Shown here: positions 10,297 through 21,325 of the stretch, piece after piece
How the letters are laid out: each line of letters starts with the position of its first letter
Position numbering within the stretch: the stretch's first letter is position 1
Source: Ranitomeya variabilis
Lineage: Eukaryota; Chordata; Amphibia; Anura; Dendrobatidae
Assembly: GCF_051348905.1 (NCBI RefSeq)
Contig: NC_135238.1
Span: 49,527,454-49,591,453, forward strand
Direction: 5' to 3'
Length of the DNA: 64,000 bases
Notes under the pieces: generated by a model
Seen by the model: the letters and a program-made list of their open reading frames with translations, nothing else
The model's database searches: none
What the model was told of the DNA's origin: nothing
Translations under genes and position numbers: made by a program

Positions 10297-11992
10297 GGGG
10301 GCGTGGCCTGGCTGTCCTTCTGATCGGTCGCACTTACCCGGAGCTCCTGCACCGAAGTGCTTTTTATAGAATATAGGGACCTCTGAAGTGCCAATTTCTG
10401 GCCCCTGCACGGGGGGCCCTCTCCACCCTTCACCAGGAAGTTATCACAGCGCTCTCAGAGCTTATTTTGTCTCTCTGGACTGCCGTTATTCCTGAGAGGG
10501 GGAGACGACGCTGCATGCAGGCGCCATCTTGAGATCTGCCCTGCCGGTAAACTAGGTTGCTCCACAGAGGTAACGCTGCTGATCGCCGCCCTTACCCCCC
10601 GGCCCCGGCTCATCGCACACCTGTTCCTCCCCGGATCGGGGGCCTGAAGAGACTTCTGCCGCTGTGATCACATCTCCCACCTTCTGCACCTGAGTAGGGA
10701 GGCTGCGACGTGGTCCGAGGCTCTCACACGGTCGTGGTCTGAGACTGACTGCCTTCCTTGCTGCTGTGCTCTGCGGCTCTCCCACCTCATCGGTGGGTCC
10801 CGGCTCTGTGTGCTACTGTGGGGACGCTGCAGCGCCGAAGATTTTACCGCCAATTCCGGCGCCATCTTTGATCCCACCCGGCTGCTGGGGATCTGTGCAC
10901 TGTTGGTCTGCAGGGTGAGGAGCATTATTTCCGCTCTGCTACACTGTGTTATCCTCTGCCTGCAGTTTGCCTCCTACTACTTCCTGCTGCCCCATACCCA
11001 GTGATAACTGGTAACTGCTAAATTGTAGCTGCTGGTGTTTGTTTGGTGCCCCTGCGGGCCGGCGAGCGCTGCAGCCTATCAGCCGGTGCGGGTCCGTGTA
11101 ACGCATATCCCCGGCCATAGCCTCTGTGGACGGGGTCGGACGGTGGAGGGGTCGCACTCGCTGGATGAGATCCAGGCGAGCTTACTGTTAGCAGCGACGC
11201 TGTGTCCCCCACCTGATCTAGCGACCCTCCGGCTGGAGCAGTGAGACTCTGCAGGCGGACTGGATCCCGGGGGGGTTCCCGCCATACCCAGCGCCATCTT
11301 GTCACTCCTGCTGGGGATTGTAGAGAACATAGGTGTGCGCTTTACTCCAATTATAGCCACCTCTCCTCCACAACTCGGCGCTGCATCTGACTTATTGCTG
11401 CCCTCCCTCCATCAGCTTCTGAACCAAATCTACAGAAGATTGCCAGCATGCTTAATACCTTAATGTGCAACAAGCACTCACAGGATATCCACACTACTGC
11501 CCCCCTGTGTCACTAATAACCCCCTGGGACCTATATGTTAACAACACAATAGCCCTCTTTGCCGCCTGGAGTGTCTATCTGTCTATCTATTTAGCTTTTG
11601 AGCATCTTTCTACTTCAGATTCATACACATTGAGACAAAGAAGGTGCCTTGGAAGACAGACATTTAGCGACACCTAGTGCTCAATCCAAGAACTGGTGAT
11701 ACACTCTATCACACAGAAAAGTCTCAACTGGTCAACAGCCGTCTACACTGATACAAGAGCGACACCTAACGCCCATGCTGAGCTCTAATTCTGTGCGTAT
11801 TATGAAGGCTACGTAAAACAGCACCCCCCCCCCCTCCTCTCAGAGGCGCATGTGCGGTCTTCGGCGGTGACAACTATGTCTTGCTGATCTCCGCTACCCG
11901 ACTTATCTATTTAGGCCCTCATTAGCACCCGAACTATACCAAACGCACCACAATTGGACCTACTGTTCTCCTGGGTGACCCTCTCCCTGGTG

Positions 11993-12961
11993 ATGCCTAG
12001 AAAGGGAGGCGCACCACAACCACCGGGCCGTAACATCGTGGATCTTCTTCAGCGCGGCGGCACCACTAAGATGACTGCTACGACTTCTTTCCCCTCGGCC
12101 TCTGTAGGGGACGCAGGAGATAGCATAGCTCAAGATGAGACAGATCCCCACATGGAGACAACGATCTCCACAACAGCTCTTACCAAATCCTTACAAGAGA
12201 CTTTCCGGGCAGAGCTTACCTCAGCTATGCAGAAGATCTCCTCCCAGATACAGGACATTATGCAGCGTACGGTGGCCCTGGAGGAAAAGATGGACGCCAC
12301 TGCAGATGCCTTAGAAGCAGATCGTGAAACCCTCAAACTACATGCAGAACGTGTTGCAGAGCTGGAACTCCGATGCGAAGACTATGAGAACAGATCACGT
12401 CGGGGTAATTTGCGGATTAGGGGGCTTCCTGAAAATATAGTAGCCCTCAAGGACACTGCTACCGCTCTCTTCACCGCGCTGCTCCCTGACACAGATCAGT
12501 CTATGCTACATATCACCAGAATCCATAGAGCCCTGGGCAGGCCACGCAATAGTGATATGCCCAGGGATGTGATCCTAAAATTGCATTATGAGGAGACACG
12601 AGATTTAATCCTGAACGCCGCACGAGATAATCCAGACCTGCCGGGACTGCCATCTTCAGTGCATATCTATGCGGATATCGCGTCTACCACCCTCGCCAGA
12701 AGGAGATCCCTCAAACCAGTAACATCAGCTTTGCAGACGGCACAGATTAAATACAGATGGAGCTTCCCCTTCGCCCTCATCTTTACATACAAATCTCAAC
12801 TATACACCTGCCGTACACTAGAAGAAGGGAAACAAGCCATGCTTAAAGCAGGGATCCCGATCTCTATAGAGACTTCAGCCATCCCACAGAGAAAACCAAG
12901 ACCGCAAAGAGAATGGCAAAACATCCCCAGAACGAGGAGCCAAAACACACGGATCGTCTGA
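11993..12961 (+). CDS. L1 ORF1p-like RNA-binding protein
   Basis: 322 residues from ATG 11993 (MPRKGGAPQPPGRN). An upstream in-frame ATG at 11954 adds 13 hydrophobic residues and is less likely. An acidic Ser/Thr-rich N-terminus is followed by a predicted coiled coil (about residues 60-135, MQKISSQIQDIMQRTVALEE onward). Next come an RRM-like domain starting at RRGNLRIRGLPENI and a C-terminal domain (IKYRWSFPFALIF, then TLEEGKQAML). This is the trimeric chaperone that coats L1 RNA in the cytoplasm. Length is close to mammalian ORF1p (about 340 aa). No internal stop is seen. Confidence 0.9.
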   Translation: MPRKGGAPQPPGRNIVDLLQRGGTTKMTATTSFPSASVGDAGDSIAQDETDPHMETTISTTALTKSLQETFRAELTSAMQKISSQIQDIMQRTVALEEKMDATADALEADRETLKLHAERVAELELRCEDYENRSRRGNLRIRGLPENIVALKDTATALFTALLPDTDQSMLHITRIHRALGRPRNSDMPRDVILKLHYEETRDLILNAARDNPDLPGLPSSVHIYADIASTTLARRRSLKPVTSALQTAQIKYRWSFPFALIFTYKSQLYTCRTLEEGKQAMLKAGIPISIETSAIPQRKPRPQREWQNIPRTRSQNTRIV

Positions 12962-13895
12962 TATGTCTAACTTACAAATTTGTCTACCTGGTTTCTTGGG
13001 GGGCGGAGTGGGTTGATACTGTTCATCCTGATTGCTCCTGGAGTCCCTTACCGTCTCTCCTCTCAGCCTCTCAGAATTAGTAATGAAATACTAATTGTTT
13101 ATATAGATAATCTATTTTGACTTTAAACGCAAGAGGTCCATCAAATTCCTGCATCTTTCATCGACCCTATTTCTTTCCTATCTTTCCCCTATCTGATTCC
13201 CCCCTGCTTTCCCCTCTTCCCCCAACAACTCCCAATCTGCAGTTCCCCCCCTCCTTCTCTTCCCTCCCCCCTCCACCTCCCCCCCACCTCTCCCCCCCCT
13301 TTCTTCCCCTCCTTCCACACCTTCCTCTACCCCCCCCTCCTCTCCTCTCCTCCCACCTCCCTCTCCCCTCCCTTCCTCCCTCCTCTCCCCCCCTTCTCTT
13401 TCCCCCCCTCCTCTCCCCCCCCCTTTTTTCTCTTTTCCCCCCTCCTCTCCCCCCCCTTTCCCCCCTCCTCTCTCCCCACCTCCCTCTCCCTTCCTTCCTC
13501 CCCTTCTTTCCTCTCTCCTTCCCTTTCCCTCCCCTTTTTTTTTTTTTTTTTTTCTCTCCTTCTCTTTTCCCCTTCTTTCTCTCTTCCCCTTCACACCTAA
13601 CTTTTTATCAAGGGCCTAAATGTCGGGTTTATAACATGCTGCCTAAACTTGGCGACACCTGGTACTCCACCTAATATGGTAAACCAGATCGCCATATTTT
13701 CCGGATTTGATATCCGTCTGTTCATATTAATTGTCATGTCTGTCCTTGTCTCTCCCCAGTCTGTCTCCTTCCTACTGTTTTCCCACAGAGATCTTCGCTG
13801 CACTTACCAATCAACTCAACAACTGATATTCGAGAACACAACTCAGGATCCTGCTCGGGCTTCTTCATTCTATAGCGGTAAATACTCACTGAAAA
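12962..13895 (+). repeat. L1 inter-ORF spacer with a long pyrimidine tract
   Basis: No protein is supported. About 13190-13600 is almost purely C and T on the plus strand, in runs of CCCCCC, CTCCTC and a long T stretch. The 185-codon plus ORF and the 138-codon minus ORF here are composition artefacts (Pro/Leu/Ser/Phe and Gly/Glu/Arg respectively). The spacer is long for an L1. Confidence 0.85.
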
Positions 13896-16800
13896 ATGTG
13901 TAATGTTATTTCCCATAATGTCCGAGGATTCAACTCGCCCACTAAGCGGAAGAAAGCCTTCCTTGATTATTCAAAGCACGCACCTGACATTATCTGTCTC
14001 CAGGAGACCCATTTCTCCACCTCTTCCCACCCTAAGTACTTCGACGCCAACTATTCACAACACTATATGTCAAGCTGGAATAAAAAAACGAGAGGTGTTG
14101 CCACTTTCATTAGAAATAACTTCCCATTTCAACTCATCAGCACACAGTCAGACCCTGAGGGCAGATTCCTCATTACTCTTGGAACATCACGAAACCAGAC
14201 AATTTGCATTGTTAATAGCTATTTACCCGCAGCTTCCCAAAGGTCGGTCTTTCAGCTAATTATATCTAAACTAGCCACTCTTACATATGACCACCTTATC
14301 TGGTGCGGCGACTTTAACTTTATCATTAATCCTAAATTAGATAGCAGCGCTCAGAAGCGGTCAGATATAACTAAGGCTGACAAAAAGAAAATCCAACACC
14401 TAATGAAAGAAAACTGCCTGGTCGATGTGTGGAGGGAATTAAATGGTCCTGTAAAGGGTTACACATACTTCTCACCTGCACATCAGTCCTACTCGCGAAT
14501 AGATCTACACCTAACTACAGCAAGAACGATCCCATCGGTCCTATTCTCTCGTCATATTCCATCATCATGGTCTGATCATGATGTTGTTTTATCAACATTT
14601 AAATTCAATGTCACCACCTCTAAATTATTCAAATGGAGACTGAACGAATCCTTACTTACTGACCCTATTACTCTCACTAAAATTAAAGAGGAGTTGGAAC
14701 TGTACTTCCAGACCAATTCCACTGATGGCACTTCCCCTGGACTTGTGTGGATGGCGCACAAAAAATTTATTACCGGCTCACTAATCAAAATTGCATCCAA
14801 TAAAAAGAAACAAAGATCTGAATTACAAACACGTTTAGAGACTAAACTCATGAAACTTGAACTTGCTAACCAAACCACCACTTCCCTCTTTTTAATTAAA
14901 CAAATCAGAGACACTAAGCAGCAATTAGATACTATTCTTACAAACAAAACGGAGAGAGCGTTAACATGGACTAAGTCAACTTTTTATAAATACGCAAATA
15001 AACCTTCTAACATGTTGGCACGTAGACTCAGATGTAGAGAATCCTTAAATAATGTCACCTCCATCAAAGATTCCAAAGGCAGAATTTCCGCACACCCGGA
15101 TACAATATATGAAACATTCCGAGACTACTACCAAAAACTATATTCCTCCCCGCAGATATCCTCACCACAATCCTTATCCTCCTTCCTTGAGGAACTGAAA
15201 TTACCTAAAATCCCCAACTCTGTTGTAGACCAACTCCAAACACCAATATCTGAGGACGAAATTTCTGCGGTAATTAAAAACCTAAAGAAAAATAAAGCCC
15301 CCGGACCTGACGGACTCACGGCACTATATTATAAGAAATTTACAAACATCCTCACACCACACATAAAAAATTACTGTAATGCTCTACTAAATGGCACCCA
15401 GATGCCTCCTGAATTCTACATCGCCCAAGTGGCGGTAATCCCAAAGCCAAAGAAAGATCATCTCCTTCCCAAGAATTATAGACCTATATCGTTATTAAAT
15501 GTTGATCTCAAACTCTTTACATCCATCATTACCACTAGACTAAACAAATTTTTACCTACCCTCATTCACCGAGACCAAGTGGGTTTCATACCCAATAGGC
15601 AAGGCCCTGACAACATTAGGAGAAATTTAAATATTATTCATTCAGCAAACTACCACAAACAACCCTTACTATTATTAGCTTTAGATATAGAGAAAGCTTT
15701 CGACTCAGTCTCATGGTCCTATCTATTTGAAGTCCTATCCAGATTTGGCATCCCTCGCACCCTTATTACATGCCTCCAACTATTGTACGACAGCCCTACA
15801 GCCTACCTGAAACTCCCGTCCACTAGACCTACTCCTATCAACATACAAAGGGGGACGAGACAGGGCTGCCCACTTTCTCCAGCCCTGTTTGCCATGGCCA
15901 TGGAACCACTAGCTGAGGCAATAAGGCTTAACCCGAACATACTTGGACCTGCAGGATTTGACTCGTAATATAAGGCAAGTTTATTTGCGGATGACTTATT
16001 GCTGACTTTGTCCAATCCACTTATCACTCTCCCAAATTTATTTTCAGTTCTACGAAGATTTGAGTCTATATCAGGACTCAAAATTAATGTTGACAAGTCC
16101 GAAGCTCTATTTCTTAACACCACTAAGGACATGCAAACAAATATTATCTCCCAGTTCAAATTTGTAAAAAATGAACACTATATAACTTATCTCGGAGTCA
16201 ATCTTACCTCTCATAAGTCGACCTTATTTAAGTGGAACTACCTCCCGTTAATAAAAAATCTCCGAGCTGACTTAACCAGATGGTCTGCCATGAAGTTGAC
16301 CTGGTTGGGCAGACTGCATGCAATTAAAATGGTCTCTCTGCCTAGATTTCTTTACTTATTCCGCTCTCTCCCCATTCCGTTGCCCCATGAGACCTTACAT
16401 GAGGTCCATTCTATGATATCAAAATTTATTTGGCAGGGAAAAAAACCCAGAATCCGTCAAAAAACTATGTTCATACACAGAAAGTTGGGGGGACTTTCCA
16501 TGCCTAATTTTACATTGTATTACAAGTCGGCGCAGCTGGCACAATTGACTAATGCCTGTGCTACCACTTATGCTCCGAGATGGGTTGACCTGGAATCGTC
16601 CCTCCTGCTACCATTTTCCTTGCCTGGCCTTATGTGGTCCACACAAAAACTACCAAAAGGTCTACACATTACAGCACCTTTCACAGCTCATTCCCTGATC
16701 CTTTGGAGGAAGGAAAGGTTTAAATTTGAACTCCAATCTAAGTCCGCCCCTCTGACCCCCCTCTTCTGTAACCCCATGTTCCCGCCGGGTCTTGACCCAC

Positions 16801-17690
16801 GTTCTTTTTCTTGGTGGAAACTTAATGGAATCACCACACTAAAACACCTTTGCTCACCCTTTAATATAATTCTATCTAGACAAGAATTCCTACATAAACA
16901 CAATCCACCCGCTAATGAAACCTTTCGTATCTATCAGGTTTTCCATTTCGCGGAACAGCTTCTACAACATAAAATCCCTTTTCGCGCAACTAACTTTGAA
17001 CAGAGGTGTTTGAATGACCCACTGGGAAGGGGAACCATTTCTCTGCTATACAGTTCTCTCAATGTGGCACATGGAGTTGACAAACTACATTACATGAAAC
17101 AGTGGGAGGAAGACCTGGGTATCCAATTAACTTTGGAAAATTGGAGGCGATGCTGCGACACAGTTTCCAGGGGTAGCCATCAAGCCTCCCTGGCAGAGAC
17201 ATCCATTAAGGTCCTACACAGAACATACCAAGTCCCAAGTAAACTCCACACTATATATCCCAACATTTCAGATAAATGCTTTAGAGGATGTGACGCAATG
17301 GGAGATATGAAGCATATTTGGTGGGAATGTCCGATAGCCTCGACCTTGTGGCGGGAAGTAGGATTCATAATTGAAAAAATGTATGGCGGGGTAATACAAC
17401 CTGACCCGACCACATTCCTCTTGGGAGCTAAGTACCCAGGATTCTCTAACAAATTCCACAGGCTGATAAGCCAGTTGCTTATGGCCGCTAAGCTACATAT
17501 AGCTACCAATTGGAGGACGCCATTCCTCTCTGTCCAAGCAGTTAAAGATAAAATGAATACAATCCTCTTATATGAACGTATACACGCGACTAGGGAAGAT
17601 TTGTGGGAGACCTTCTACCAAATTTGGAAACCATGGATGGATCTTAACACAAACTCGAATCTTGAACAAACCTTGATTTTATCTATATGA
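13896..17690 (+). pseudogene. L1 ORF2: endonuclease-reverse transcriptase with one in-frame stop
   Basis: 1263 sense codons in one frame, interrupted by TAA at 15966-15968. The APE-type endonuclease has the expected landmarks: SHNVRGFNSP, CLQETHF, GDFNF, SRIDLHL and WSDHDVV (residues 4-230). The RT follows with KAPGPDGL, PKNYRPISLLNVD, LALDIEKAFDSVSW (motif A), GTRQGCPLSPALF (motif B) and, just after the stop, LFADDLLL (motif C, the catalytic aspartates). A C-terminal Cys-rich region (CFRGCDAMGDMKHIWWEC) is present. The stop truncates the product about 8 codons before the catalytic FADD, so this copy cannot make active RT unless it is read through. Length is normal for L1 ORF2 (about 1275 aa). 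Confidence 0.93.
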
Positions 17691-18035
17691 GATTCCATTA
17701 TCTTTTGAGTGATTCCGATGACACTGGGGTTGAGCCTGTGTTGGGTGGGGTGCGGGGAGGTGGAAGGCGGAACTCGCACAACGGAACAAAGTATAATCTT
17801 GTCTTGTAAATATGCTGCAGTTTACCGCAAAGTAAAGTGCAAAATCTCATTTCCCTCCCCTTTTTCCCTCTTTTATGTCTCCCCATGTTCTTGTCTCGTC
17901 ATATTTGTATTTTTGTAATCTGAGTTAATGTATGTATGACTTTTTCTCTTTGTTTAGTTTGATGCCTATTGAACTCCCTTGTAAGGGAATCTGTTGTTCA
18001 ACTGATATGTTATTGAAAATAAAAATTATTGAAAC

Positions 18036-18053
18036 TAAAATTGGTAGTGGTAC
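18036..18053. repeat. L1 target-site duplication, right copy
   Basis: Exact 18-bp repeat of 10279-10296, immediately after the L1 tail. Confidence 0.95.
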
Positions 18054-18207
18054 TTTGTTTGAACATATCAGTTGCTTTATCCAGCCAGGCTTTTTCTCTG
18101 GCTTTGAAATCCATTATCAGAAATCCAATACTGTTATAAAACAGAAACCAATCAATTAAACACCATAGGATCTCTCAATTCAATATTTAAATGAGCTCAA
18201 AATACGA
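18054..18207 (-). other. Start of the Penelope RT ORF and leader, beyond the L1
   Basis: The minus strand from ATG 18114 reads MDFKAREKAWLDKATDMF and runs into the L1 junction. 18115-18207 is AT-rich leader sequence between the terminal repeat and the ATG. This shows that the N-terminus of the Penelope ORF was separated by the L1 insertion. Confidence 0.75.
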
Positions 18208-18677
18208 TATATCACAACATCTCAATTCTATATTAATCAAACGAGAAGAAGAGCTTTTTTTCTTTAAAACATAAATACTTTATTAAACATACATAGAATA
18301 CACATATATAGGGATAAAGTACCACCCACCAAAAATCAGGTACCTAGGGAATTATGACCAGGTATAGTAATAAGAGGCAATCAGTATTGCAGATATTTTA
18401 AATATATTATTTTAAAGCCATAAATATTTGAACCATATATATTAGTAAACAAATATTTTGAACGAATAATATCAATGACTCATGTAAAAAAAAGGGGGAA
18501 AAAAAGGGGTAAAAAGAAAGGTGAAGGTAACCTATATAATATAGGATTCAATCTAAGTGCTGATTATAACATTTAAAAACTCAGAGAGTGAGCTGTCAGT
18601 GCAGCATACAAATTCAGACTATAAGTACTAACAAATAAGAAAGTGCTAAAGGTACCAATATTCCCCACTAGTTTTAA
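18208..18677 (-). repeat. 470-bp direct repeat, copy B (Penelope terminal repeat)
   Basis: Same sequence as 8087-8556. On the minus strand it lies between the hammerhead-like motif and the RT ORF start, the expected place for a pseudo-LTR leader. Confidence 0.9.
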
Positions 18678-18966
18678 GTAAAATTAGAGCCTTGAACTAA
18701 CAGACTGGCGTCCCAGAATTATATATATAAATGCTATGAAACAAATAATATAGCTGGCCCTTTAAAGACAGGAAGTAAGCAAGTGGCTGCCTATATAAAG
18801 TAGAGTAAATCTTCAAGCACTATTTATAGCGCTTGAAAAAAACGGCAAGTGTGCTGTCAATACAACGTGCAATTACAGCTAAAGATACTAGTAATCTAAA
18901 GTGCTGATGGTATAAATAATGCCGGCTGCACTTACTTACAACTAGAAACCTGGACCCTGGACCTGG

Positions 18967-19005
18967 CGCCCCGACGCGCGTTTCGCCTTTCTTCTTCAGG
19001 AGGCA
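18967..19005 (-). ncRNA. Hammerhead ribozyme-like motif 3 (minus strand, weak stem II)
   Basis: On the minus strand, core CUGAAGA is 18999-18993 and GAA is 18984-18982. Stem III is the palindrome ACGCGCGU (18981-18974) and H17 is C18973. Stem I pairs 19005-19000 with 18972-18967 and includes G-U pairs. Stem II is poor (AGAAAGGC, about one G-C pair), so the fold may be decayed. It sits between the promoter-like block and the RT ORF of the Penelope element. Confidence 0.45.
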
Positions 19006-19079
19006 TGGCTATCATAACACTAACATCCGTATATATAGTTTGAGGGAACAAATGATGTGAAAGCTCTCCATAATTGGCA

Positions 19080-19260
19080 TCCGGTAATGTGTGGCGCATG
19101 CGCGAGTATTCCCCGGCTCCATCTGGGCACTTCCTCCTTCGCTCCTGAGGCGCAAGCAATCCACCGCTGCCTAGCAGCAGGGGACGCCAGCGCATCACGT
19201 GAGCGACTCTGGAAGGTCCGGGCTCGGGGATAACCGGGCATGCGCACTACCTACACCAAG
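19080..19260 (-). promoter_or_regulatory. GC-rich promoter-like block of the Penelope element
   Basis: A CpG-rich island in AT-rich surroundings, with GCGCATGCGC, CACGTGAG and GGGCATGCGCAC, located just upstream (minus strand) of the hammerhead-like motif. A similar block precedes motif 1 at 3820-3960. Promoter function is inferred from position and composition only. Confidence 0.4.
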
Positions 19261-19662
19261 AAAATGAACGGCAATACTACCAGCCTCATTCACCGCAAAA
19301 GCAGCATAAAGAGGCATGTTAATTGTTCTTATATCTATGTGGGCATACGTTTAGATATATTCAAAAATAGGAGCTGAAAACAGAATAAAGCAAAATACCA
19401 GCATACACAATCGTAAAAATACATAAATACAACAATAATAATGTAAATAAACAAGACCAATAACACTATAAATATAAATAAAAATAAAAATAATAATAAT
19501 TAATGCATAATTATTCAAAGCGCCTGATGGCACAAATTTAACCATATACCATATGAATAAATAAAGTGAATTGTGCAATATAAATTACTACCAACTATAA
19601 AATACAGTTCAATTAATACACACCATGACCTTACAAAATTGATCTTACACAGTATAACTAGA

Positions 19663-20531
19663 TAAAACAACACAAAAACAACAGCCATAAAGATCCTAAA
19701 TGAATAATTTTATTAGAACATCTTTATAAGAATAACAACAATGAACAGGTATAAAAGCATAGGGGAAATGACACTCAGGCCACGGCCGGGCCAAAAACAG
19801 GACCAGGTGTCCACACACGGACCAGGTCAGCAGCAAAGGTACAGCATTCTAACAGAATATATATTGCACAAGCCCATAAAAATTACAAGACCATGCTTGC
19901 CAATGAGTATTAATATCACCCCCTGAGGAAGGAGCGTTGCGGTAGCTCCGAAACGCGCGTTGGGGTTCGGCCAGGTGGTCCTGTGCATGTACCGGTCGTG
20001 TAGCTTAGGTATGTACGTCTGGATATGGCAATTGATTTGAGCATTGCACTGCCCACAATATAAATATAAATATTCATGTGTAGGCATAGTTCGGTACGCT
20101 TGATGGGCAAGTACTTTGCATAATCTGTCCTGTACGTGCACCGGGTGTGCAGTTATAATATGTACATCTATAATATGTCAATTGTCTGCAGTAGTACATT
20201 GCCCAGGATATTAATACTCATTGGCAAGCATGGTCATGTAATTTTTATGGGCTTGTGCAATATATATTCTGTTAGTTTTTGGCCCGGCCGTGGCCTGAGT
20301 GTCATTTCCCCTATGCTTTTATACCTGTTCATTGTTGTTATTCTTATAAAGATGTTCTAATAAAATTATTCATTTAGGATCTTTATGGCTGTTGTTTTTG
20401 TGTTGTTTTATGTTGCATTTTTTGCAGCTGATCCTTATTAGTCCTTTTTTGCATATTTGATTTAATTTCATATAGGAGACACGTCATCTCAAAATATATT
20501 TATAATATGCTTGCCTCAATACTTCTATGTT
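19663..20531. mobile_element. Second Penelope-type insertion with inverted arms and hammerhead-like core
   Basis: Bracketed by the 14-bp direct repeat ACAGTATAACTAGA (19649-19662 and 20532-20545). The left arm (about 19663-19918) and right arm (about 20195-20412) are inverted copies; for example ATGAACAGGTATAAAAGC pairs with its complement near 20320. Hammerhead-like motif 2 lies between the arms. A 119-bp tail follows the right arm. Partial inverted copies with terminal repeats are typical of Penelope-like elements. It is inserted in the 3' region of the larger Penelope element. Confidence 0.65.
19918..19966 (+). ncRNA. Hammerhead ribozyme-like motif 2
   Basis: Core CUGAGGA 19923-19929 and GAA 19950-19952. 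Stem I is ACCCC (19918-19922) with GGGGU (19962-19966). Stem II is GGAGC/GCUCC (19931-19935 with 19945-19949), again preceded by one extra A (19930). Stem III is the palindrome ACGCGCGU (19953-19960) and H17 is U19961. All invariant core bases of the hammerhead consensus are present. The extra A before stem II is shared with motif 1 and is unusual. Confidence 0.6.
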
Positions 20532-20601
20532 ACAGTATAACTAGAAAGGATGTGCAATATAAATTATTGATGATTATAAAATATGATTTCATCAATAAAC
20601 A

Positions 20602-21325
20602 TAATAAATAACAACACTAATTCTTATACAAGTCACTAGTTCGACCACACTTAGAATACTGTGCACAGTTCTGGTCTCCGGTGTATAAGAAAGACATAGC
20701 TGAACTGGAGCGGGTGCAGAGAAGAGCGACCAAGGTTATTGGAGGACTGGGGGGTCTGCAATACCAAGATAGGTTATTACACTTGGGGCTATTTAGTTTG
20801 GAAAAACGAAGACTAAGGGGTGATCTTATGTTAATGTATAAATATATGAGGGGACAGTACAAAGACCTTTCTGATGATCTTTTTAATCATAGACCTGAGA
20901 CAGGGACAAGGGGGCATCCTCTACGTCTGGAGGAAGGAAGGTTTAAGCATAATAACAGACGCGGATTCTTTACTGTAAGAGCAGTGAGACTATGGAACTC
21001 TCTGCCGTATGATGTTGTAATGAGTGATTCATTAATTAAATTTAAGAGGGGACTGGATGCCTTTCTGGAAAAGTATAATGTTACAGGGTATATACACTAG
21101 ATTCCTTGATAAGGCGTTGATCCAGGGAACTAGTCTGATTGCCGTATGTGGAGTCGGGAAGGAATTTTTTTCCCCATGGTGGAGTTACTCTTTGCCACAT
21201 GGGTTTTTTTTGCCTTCCCCTGGATCAACATGTTAGGGCATGTTAGGTTAGGCTATGGGTTGGACTAGATGGACTTACAGCCTTCCTTCAACCTTAATAA
21301 CTATGTATGTAACTATGTATATAAT
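20602..21325 (+). mobile_element. CR1-type LINE, 3' fragment
   Basis: An ORF piece at 20681-21100 reads LERVQRRATKVIGGL, DRLLHLGLFSLEKRRLRGDL and RAVRLWNSLPYDVV, the conserved C-terminal part of CR1/L2-group RT proteins. The 3' end has GGTTGGACTAGATGGAC and ends in short ACTATGTA repeats, as CR1 tails do. 5'-truncated; no RT catalytic core. Confidence 0.8.

Larger units (their letters stand above)
10297..18035 (+). mobile_element. L1-clade LINE, essentially full length (7.7 kb)
   Basis: Starts with GGGGGCGTGGCCTGGC immediately after the left target duplication and ends with AAAATTATTGAAAC before the right one. Parts: GC-rich 5' UTR (10297-11992), ORF1 (11993-12961), a long pyrimidine-rich inter-ORF spacer (12962-13895), ORF2 (13896-17690, one internal stop), and a 345-bp 3' UTR with two ATTGAAA units and an AATAAA signal at its end. 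The intact 5' end, perfect 18-bp duplication and near-open ORFs mark a young insertion, later than the Penelope element it entered. Confidence 0.93.

Noticed and set aside
13117-13674. Pro/Leu/Ser-rich 185-codon ORF and its Gly/Glu-rich opposite strand
   Set aside because: Created by the pyrimidine tract in the L1 spacer.
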